Shown piece by piece: positions 6,093 through 10,237 of a stretch of DNA of 10,237 bases. The translations under genes were made by a program, and so were the position numbers. Numbering within the stretch: the stretch's first letter is position 1; every line of letters begins with the position of its first letter. The DNA lies in the NCBI GenBank assembly GCA_002331255.1, contig DCZD01000010.1, forward strand, positions 1 through 10,237, read 5' to 3'. The notes under the pieces were generated by a model. That model saw nothing but the letters and a program-made list of their open reading frames with translations. It was not told the origin of the DNA and made no database searches. Source of the stretch: Acidimicrobiaceae bacterium UBA2093. Its GTDB lineage: Bacteria > Actinomycetota > Acidimicrobiia > Acidimicrobiales > Ilumatobacteraceae.

Positions 6093-6804
6093 TTGTTCCT
6101 CCCCTCGCCACAAACCGCACTGGCGGTGCAACTCGAGTCATCTTTCCAAGTAGCCAAAGTGCAGCGACGAAGACGATGCAGAGAAATGTCAAAACGACCA
6201 CCCCCTCAGAAGACGTGAACGGTTCGAGGTACGACCGATTGAAGAAAACCAATCCGCTCATGAACACCGCTACAGATACAACAACGATGCGAACTGAACT
6301 TCGAATACGCGCACGACTTACCCAGATGCGTAGATTCATCTTGCTTTCTTCGCGGGCACAATCCGCTAGTTGACTCAAGAGACTCACAAGGTCTCGTGAT
6401 TGAAAACGTGTCGCTGTAACTAAGGCCGCGACCACGAGGTCGCTTTGCGATGTGGACAACGATGAAGCAAATTGAAGGAGCGCCCTCTCGGCTCCGACGT
6501 ATTTCGTGTCAGCAGCTAGGCGTTCAACTTCATATTTGATAGCTCGTGGCGCAAGTTCTCCTGAGGCGATGATGGCTGATTCGAGCCCACCAGCTGCACC
6601 GAGTGAATCGCGAAGCTGCTCAGTCCAACTTGCAATCGCCTCATTGATCTCGTTCGGTTGTGGTCGTCTCCTGCCCGTCCACGCAGACACAGTGCTTCGA
6701 GGCGTCCCACCAAAACGTGTTTGTTTTAAACTGTGCATCGGAACTAAGAGCCGTACTCCACTGCCAACAATCAGTCCAGCACACAACAGAAGGACGGTGT
6801 TCAC
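6076..6804 (-). CDS. tadB: TadB, inner-membrane platform protein (T2SS F-type fold)
   Basis: TadB pairs with TadC to form the Flp pilus assembly platform. The 242-residue product has one N-terminal TM (about 3-23), a basic linker, a cytoplasmic helical domain of type II secretion F type (about 55-165; SWTEQLRDSLGAAGGLESAI and the LADCAREESKMNLRIWVSRARIRSSVRI helix) and two C-terminal TMs (171-189 and 200-220). The GTG at 6804 forms a GTGA overlap with the tadA stop and follows GGTGGG by a suitable distance; a second GTG three codons upstream (6813) is possible but has no clear ribosome binding site. It is shorter than many TadB proteins, having a single N-terminal TM rather than two. Confidence 0.88.
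   Translation of the reverse strand: MNTVLLLCAGLIVGSGVRLLVPMHSLKQTRFGGTPRSTVSAWTGRRRPQPNEINEAIASWTEQLRDSLGAAGGLESAIIASGELAPRAIKYEVERLAADTKYVGAERALLQFASSLSTSQSDLVVAALVTATRFQSRDLVSLLSQLADCAREESKMNLRIWVSRARIRSSVRIVVVSVAVFMSGLVFFNRSYLEPFTSSEGVVVLTFLCIVFVAALWLLGKMTRVAPPVRFVARGGTSAGPV
6097..6104 (-). promoter_or_regulatory. Ribosome binding site that decides the tadC start
   Basis: GGGGAGGA on the minus strand (6104-6097) lies inside the tadB coding end, 4 nt before the GTG at 6092. It is the strongest anti-Shine-Dalgarno match in the operon and is the main reason to place the tadC start at this GTG rather than at the TTG at 6131. Confidence 0.6.
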
Positions 6805-8108
6805 AACACCCACCGTCGAGCATCGAAGCCGTGATTTGCCAGAAGATCGGATGTGATGGCACGAAGAGTGGCAAAGGGTTCAATGCGTAATGAATGTGAG
6901 AACACCTCATTCGAGATGATGGTGTTTCCATCCGCATCGACAACTTCACGAATCGATGAGATCTGACGTTTTCCCTCTACAACATCAATGTGCACCACGA
7001 AGTGAAGCGCACTTGCAAGAAGCAAATTCACGGTCTCTGTGGGAAGACCTGATGGAGCCATGGACACGTACGCGGCAAGCTTCGGAAAAACGGATCTTGT
7101 GGAGTCGGCATGCATCGTGCACATTGACCCATTGTTTCCTTGACTCATCGCCAAGATCATGGGAAATGCCTCTGCCCCTCGAACTTCTCCGACAATCACG
7201 CGGTCAGGGTCCATGCGTAATGCCATGCGTGTAAGGGCTGCAAGGTCAATCTCACCTGAGCCCTCAATGTTTGCCTCACGCGACTGAAGAGCATCGTGGT
7301 CAGGATGAAGGTGTGTGAACTTGTCTATGCCGAGTTCGTAAGCATCCTCAATTGTCACGATTCGCTCGAATGGTGGGACCTCATTCATCAATGCCCGCAA
7401 AAGAGTGGTCTTTCCTGACCCTGTTCCACCTGCGATGACGATGTTGCGGCGCGCACGAACCGCCGCTGCCAAGAACGAGCCGACCTGTTCCGTGAACATT
7501 CCAGAGCACATCAAGTCGCGAACGTTCGAGTGGTCAAACTTATGTCGTCGAATGACCATCGAAGGATGGGTGGACACATCCATGGTCGCAAACATCCGCG
7601 ATCCGTCTGGCAGCTGAAGATTCAACTCAGGATGACCAGTGTCAAATCTTCGCTCCGTTCGCGTCAGACGGGTGGCAGCTCGCCGAATGAGATCTATGAG
7701 TTCAGCATCGCTGTCAACGATTGGAGGTACCTGCTCTCGACGTCCATCGCGATATTTCAGCCAGACTGGATGCGACCCGCGAACATGAATATCAGTGACA
7801 TCATCATCTTCCAGAAGTGGATCAAGGCGGCCGAGTCCGAGAACATGAGAAACGGCTTCACTCACGAGGCTGTCTTCCTGAGTGCTTAGTATCAATTCAT
7901 TGGTAGATGCTCTTTCACTTCGAAACTTGTCGAGTTCTGTCTTTGCGGCCAACATCGCTGTTCCGTGTTCGGATGGTGGAGAGCCCGTGAGTGGGCCGGT
8001 GCGGCTGATCTCAAGGTGACGGTCTGCGAGTGCTGCGCCGATGCTTCGGCTCAGATCATCAACTAGTCGAGCGCGCGCCCTGTCATTCTCTCCTCTTGAG
8101 ATTCTCAT
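6801..8108 (-). CDS. tadA: TadA/CpaF secretion ATPase of the Tad pilus
   Basis: This hexameric AAA-like ATPase of the type II/IV secretion superfamily powers Flp pilus assembly from the cytoplasmic face. The 435-residue product has an N-terminal helical region (1-90), the CpaF-type LGRLDPLLEDDDVTDIHVRG segment (91-110), then the ATPase core: Walker A GGTGSGKTT at 227-235, Asp box RIVTIEDAYEL at 249-259, Walker B region DRVIVGEVRG at 302-311 with Glu308, and His box with TMHAD at 331-335. All key residues are intact. The ATG forms an ATGA overlap with the cpaB-like gene and the stop overlaps the tadB start as GTGA. Context with tadB, tadC and TadE-like genes favours pilus assembly over conjugation or DNA uptake. 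Confidence 0.96.
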   Translation of the reverse strand: MRISRGENDRARARLVDDLSRSIGAALADRHLEISRTGPLTGSPPSEHGTAMLAAKTELDKFRSERASTNELILSTQEDSLVSEAVSHVLGLGRLDPLLEDDDVTDIHVRGSHPVWLKYRDGRREQVPPIVDSDAELIDLIRRAATRLTRTERRFDTGHPELNLQLPDGSRMFATMDVSTHPSMVIRRHKFDHSNVRDLMCSGMFTEQVGSFLAAAVRARRNIVIAGGTGSGKTTLLRALMNEVPPFERIVTIEDAYELGIDKFTHLHPDHDALQSREANIEGSGEIDLAALTRMALRMDPDRVIVGEVRGAEAFPMILAMSQGNNGSMCTMHADSTRSVFPKLAAYVSMAPSGLPTETVNLLLASALHFVVHIDVVEGKRQISSIREVVDADGNTIISNEVFSHSLRIEPFATLRAITSDLLANHGFDARRWVL

Positions 8109-8719
8109 GGTTTCTGGCCGACAATCGAAATATGAATTGACTCTGCTGCTGCAATGTCCTCAGCGAAACCAGAGGGAGAACGGAGAGTGACCACGGTCTT
8201 TGGCTGAAATTCACTAGGAGGGGCGACGGCCGCGACAACTGCTGTCGGTGTAAGGGACGTGGTGCCCACCTGTCCATCTAGACGCTGGGTTCGTACGGTG
8301 ACGATCACTCTGTGACCGACAGCTACTGACGGCGGGTATTGGCCCTCGTCGAGAGCAACTGCGACAAGTGCATGGCCTGGAGTCAATGATGCATCAAGTC
8401 GTGTCATGACTGCAATTGGCAGTGGCCCGGGCTGTGCAAGATCGCTGATGATGACGGCGCCAATCAGATCTTCCGATTCTGAGACATCAAGAAATTGAGT
8501 TGCTGCTGTTTTTGGAACTTCGAAAGTGTCGAGGTCTTCCGCTTTGATGACGTGTCCAGATTGAAGTGGCCGAGTCGTTCCGACAACTTTGGTTAATTCT
8601 CCGGCATCATCACGAAGCGCCAGAGCAGCCAAGCCGCCGCCAAGAACAAGTGCGAGACCCAAGAGCGTTTCGGGTCCTCGCCGGACACCCTTGGAAAGCG
8701 CAGGTACGCGCAGAGACAT
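8105..8719 (-). CDS. cpaB: CpaB/RcpC-like pilus assembly protein with SAF domain
   Basis: The product is 204 residues, shorter than proteobacterial CpaB/RcpC (about 250-300) but usual for actinobacterial versions. A basic N-terminus and one TM (about 17-36) anchor it; residues 43-105 fit the SAF domain (TRPLQSGHVIKAEDL, then AVIISDLAQPGPLPIAVMTR), followed by a beta-rich region containing GHALVAVALDEGQYPPSVAVGHRVIV, typical of the RcpC/CpaB second half. CpaB proteins act outside the membrane in Flp pilus assembly. It is the first gene of the operon: 120 nt of non-coding DNA lie upstream, and its stop overlaps the tadA ATG. The ribosome binding site is weak (GGGGG about 9 nt upstream of the ATG). 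Confidence 0.85.
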   Translation of the reverse strand: MSLRVPALSKGVRRGPETLLGLALVLGGGLAALALRDDAGELTKVVGTTRPLQSGHVIKAEDLDTFEVPKTAATQFLDVSESEDLIGAVIISDLAQPGPLPIAVMTRLDASLTPGHALVAVALDEGQYPPSVAVGHRVIVTVRTQRLDGQVGTTSLTPTAVVAAVAPPSEFQPKTVVTLRSPSGFAEDIAAAESIHISIVGQKP

Positions 8720-8754
8720 AGAAGTTGACCCCCATCATTGAACTGTGTCTCCCA

Positions 8755-8775
8755 AGTGTGTGGCGCCAGACAGTA
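8755..8775. promoter_or_regulatory. Dyad and possible -10 element in the tad operon leader
   Basis: TGGCGCCA at 8761-8768 is a perfect 8-nt palindrome inside a longer imperfect dyad, 8757-8772, with one mismatched pair. On the minus strand TACTGT (8775-8770), a TANNNT-type -10 match, lies just upstream, so the dyad would cover the start of transcription and could be an operator. The -35 region is weak (TGGTAA), so the promoter is tentative. Nothing else in the leader 8720-8839 stands out except the hairpin at 8823-8837. Confidence 0.3.
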
Positions 8776-8822
8776 ACGATGGCAGGCACTGATTACCAGT
8801 CGCCCCTCATTCTTTTTCGGTA

Positions 8823-8837
8823 GAGCCTTGTTGGCTC
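8823..8837 (-). terminator. Small hairpin after the 8840-9727 gene
   Basis: On the minus strand GAGCC and GGCTC pair as a 5-bp stem around a 5-nt loop, starting 2 nt after the stop codon of the unknown gene. No T-run follows in the direction of transcription, so it is at best a weak terminator or RNA-end hairpin. If it works, it separates that gene from the tad operon. Confidence 0.3.
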
Positions 8838-8839
8838 AA

Positions 8840-9727
8840 TCAACCAGAGGTGCTTGGTTCCTCGGTCGTTGCAGGGTCTTCAGTTCCGTCACCGGAATCT
8901 TCATTGCCGGCAGGCCAAATGCGCGGCCACAGTTCCTCGTAGGAAGGAACCTCGCACTCCACGTCAGAGGTCACGACTTCGGCTTGCGTGTCGGTCTTCG
9001 CGCTTGCTGCCACCTCAGAACGAGCCAGATTACGCATGGTGCTCAACACGCCGAAGGCGGTGCCGAACTCGTTTTGTTGTGCGTTCACGGTTTCATACAC
9101 CGCGTCGTATTGGGTCTCGTCGGTGATGTAGTCACGGATGAGAACAAGTCCGGTATCCCATGTATCGAGAAACACATACAGCTTGTCCACGCACTCAAGC
9201 ACCGCGTCAGATGACAACACGGTGGCTTTGCCAAGCGATGTCGACAACTTCAGGCGTGATTCCTTGTAGCTGTCGGCGCGGCCTTCTTCATCTTTCAGAC
9301 GTTCGTCGAATTCTGAACCCGCTGTCTCAAGGTCTTGATCGCGCACGAACGACCACAATGAGTCAACACGTGACGACAACAAGTCGACAGAGACTGACAA
9401 ATCGGCGAGGGCCTCCGTCCAGATGCCGGTCATAGTCTCAAGACGCGTCGCACGACGTTCTTCCGCTGCGCTGTTCTGCCCTGATCGCAACGTTGCGAAA
9501 GCACCTGCGTAGGCGACCATCGCCGATGACAGCACGGTCGCAAACGCCACGATGAATTCAGAGGACTTGAAGAACGACTGCTTGGTGCCGCCCTTGTTCT
9601 TCGTCTTACGGCGAAGAATCCAGAAGCGCCGACCGGCCTTGCCGGTCGAGATGCCTTCTGGCTCCACCGATTCAGTTGTTGTCGGTGGTTCTGGAATTGG
9701 AAGTTGGCCGTCCCCCGCGTCACTCAC
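8840..9727 (-). CDS. Unrecognised single-TM helical protein with acidic C-terminal tail
   Basis: I do not recognise a family. With the GTG at 9727 the product is 295 residues: a Pro/Thr/Glu-rich N-terminus (1-30), a strongly basic stretch (33-54, RRFWILRRKTKNKGG then KQSFFK), one TM at about 57-79, then a mostly helical region rich in charged residues (80-245) and an acidic Pro/Thr/Ser tail (275-295). Two cysteines (180 and 259) lie beyond the TM. The basic stretch before the TM suggests an N-in topology with the helical part outside. The start is uncertain: the frame continues to 9859 but that would overlap the divergent map gene, and no Shine-Dalgarno is visible at the GTG. TACTGT 7 nt upstream could be a -10 for a leaderless message. 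It is upstream of the tad operon on the same strand, separated by 120 nt; whether it serves the pilus is unknown. Confidence 0.7.
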   Translation of the reverse strand: MSDAGDGQLPIPEPPTTTESVEPEGISTGKAGRRFWILRRKTKNKGGTKQSFFKSSEFIVAFATVLSSAMVAYAGAFATLRSGQNSAAEERRATRLETMTGIWTEALADLSVSVDLLSSRVDSLWSFVRDQDLETAGSEFDERLKDEEGRADSYKESRLKLSTSLGKATVLSSDAVLECVDKLYVFLDTWDTGLVLIRDYITDETQYDAVYETVNAQQNEFGTAFGVLSTMRNLARSEVAASAKTDTQAEVVTSDVECEVPSYEELWPRIWPAGNEDSGDGTEDPATTEEPSTSG

Positions 9728-9788
9728 GCATGCAACAGTAGACCGGTTGGGCAGAGCCACTGGTTTCCGCCGTAGCCTGAGTCGCACT
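9728..9788. promoter_or_regulatory. Divergent intergenic region between the unknown gene and map
   Basis: About 61 nt separate the proposed starts of the two divergent genes, so both promoters should lie here or within the 5' ends. TANNNT-type matches are TACTGT on the minus strand (about 9740-9735) and TAGCCT on the plus strand (9773-9778); neither has a clear -35 at 16-19 nt. Either may give a leaderless or very short leader. Confidence 0.3.
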
Positions 9789-10237
9789 GTGACGACAATC
9801 CCCGACGTGCTCCCCGCCTCGAACGACCCCTGCTGGTGCGGCAGTGGTCGTAAGTACAAGAGGTGTCACAAGGGTTCTGAAGGTCGCATTCAGCCTGGTG
9901 TGGTCAGCCCGATGCGGCCAGTGCCGAGCCACATTGCAAAGCCGCATTACGCCGATACCGGTGTGGTGAAGCGCACTGACGAGGCGCGTGTGAAGACTCC
10001 CGACGTCATCGAGCGCATGCGTCATGCGGGCGTGATGGCCGCTGACATTCTGCGCCGTGCAGGTGAAGTGGTGAAGCCCGGTGTAACGACAGAAGAAATC
10101 GATATCTTCGTGCACGACCTCACCATTGAATGTGGTGCATACCCAAGCCCGCTCAATTATCACGGGTATCCGAAGAGCGTGTGTACCAGTGTGAACGAAG
10201 TGATCTGCCACGGCATTCCCGACTCTCGCGCTCTTGA
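9789..10237 (+). CDS. map: Methionine aminopeptidase type I with SEC-C-type N-terminal motif, N-terminal part
   Basis: The gene runs off the window end after about 149 codons. Methionine aminopeptidase removes the initiator Met from nascent proteins in the cytoplasm using a dinuclear metal site. The N-terminus carries CWCGSGRKYKRCHK (about 15-28), a SEC-C-type zinc-binding motif (Cys15, Cys17, Cys26, His27). Then comes a linker like that of mycobacterial MapB (PGVVSPMRPVPSHIAKPHY) and the catalytic domain start: VIERMRHAGVMAADILRRAGEVVKPGVTT, YHGYPKSVCTSVNEVICHGIPDS, with His141 matching the conserved His of E. coli MAP (His79). The first metal-binding Asp would lie just outside. The start is uncertain: GTG at 9789 is used, GTG at 9807 or TTG at 9747 are options; no clear ribosome binding site is visible. 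It is divergent from the unknown gene. Confidence 0.93.
   Translation, partial: MTTIPDVLPASNDPCWCGSGRKYKRCHKGSEGRIQPGVVSPMRPVPSHIAKPHYADTGVVKRTDEARVKTPDVIERMRHAGVMAADILRRAGEVVKPGVTTEEIDIFVHDLTIECGAYPSPLNYHGYPKSVCTSVNEVICHGIPDSRAL

Noticed and set aside
5960..6157. ATG at 6079 overlapping the tadB stop as ATGA
   Set aside because: It is out of frame with tadC and opens only a short frame; the in-frame GTG at 6092 with GGGGAGGA is the better tadC start.
9728..9859. N-terminal extension of the unknown minus-strand gene to 9859
   Set aside because: It would overlap the map start and the SEC-C motif codons; the GTG at 9727 avoids this.
9720..10211. A 163-codon minus-strand reading frame
   Set aside because: It lies antisense to the strongly supported methionine aminopeptidase and its product (His- and Thr-rich, no domain order) looks like a shadow.
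1..10237. CRISPR array, insertion sequence, prophage, toxin-antitoxin or defence genes
   Set aside because: I found no regular repeats and spacers, no transposase or integrase, and no family members of such systems in any frame.

Overview
The window looks like chromosomal DNA of an actinobacterium. Support comes from a complete Tad (tight adherence, Flp-type) pilus locus of the compact actinobacterial kind, a BTAD/SARP-type regulator, GTG starts, a possible leaderless promoter, and a MapB-like methionine aminopeptidase with an N-terminal extension. Moderate G+C and protein style would fit a lineage such as Acidimicrobiia, but that placement is inference; I see no rRNA, tRNA or clade marker that fixes it.

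Layout, left to right. (1) Positions 1-2002, plus strand: the 3' end of a class III (CaiB/BaiF) CoA-transferase gene, overlapping by 11 nt a 14-TM DHA2-type MFS exporter. (2) Positions 2025-2678, minus strand: msrA, convergent with the exporter across a 22-nt gap, preceded by a plausible leaderless promoter. (3) Positions 2732-8719, minus strand: one tightly packed nine-gene operon, transcribed right to left as cpaB-like (SAF), tadA (ATPase), tadB, tadC, a small Flp-like pilin candidate, two tandem TadE-like genes, a TadG-like gene and a membrane-anchored wHTH+BTAD regulator. Five junctions are 4-nt ATGA/GTGA overlaps, one is a 17-nt overlap, one has a single spacer base, and only the pilin gene has a real gap and a strong Shine-Dalgarno. 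(4) Positions 8840-9727, minus strand: an unrecognised one-TM, mostly helical protein with an acidic tail. (5) Positions 9789-10237, plus strand, divergent: the 5' part of methionine aminopeptidase with a SEC-C-type Cys/His motif at its N-terminus, cut by the window end.

How it works together: TadA would power a TadB/TadC inner-membrane platform that assembles processed Flp-like subunits; the TadE/TadG-like proteins are likely minor pilins or pseudopilins, and CpaB an extracytoplasmic SAF-domain assembly protein. A secretin is absent, as expected in a monoderm. TadZ/CpaE and a prepilin peptidase (TadV) are also not in the window and would have to be encoded elsewhere. The regulator as last gene suggests feedback from envelope or pilus state to transcription. 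Hand counts of a few 60-base lines give about 45-53% G+C in the tad operon against about 58-63% in the flanks, a hint of separate ancestry.

I do not see a clearly new biological system. The points most worth a second look are the membrane-bound BTAD regulator, the set of four small RG-plus-hydrophobic proteins with differing +5 residues, the unknown protein at 8840-9727, a dyad in the tad leader, and a tRNA-like fold inside the regulator gene.
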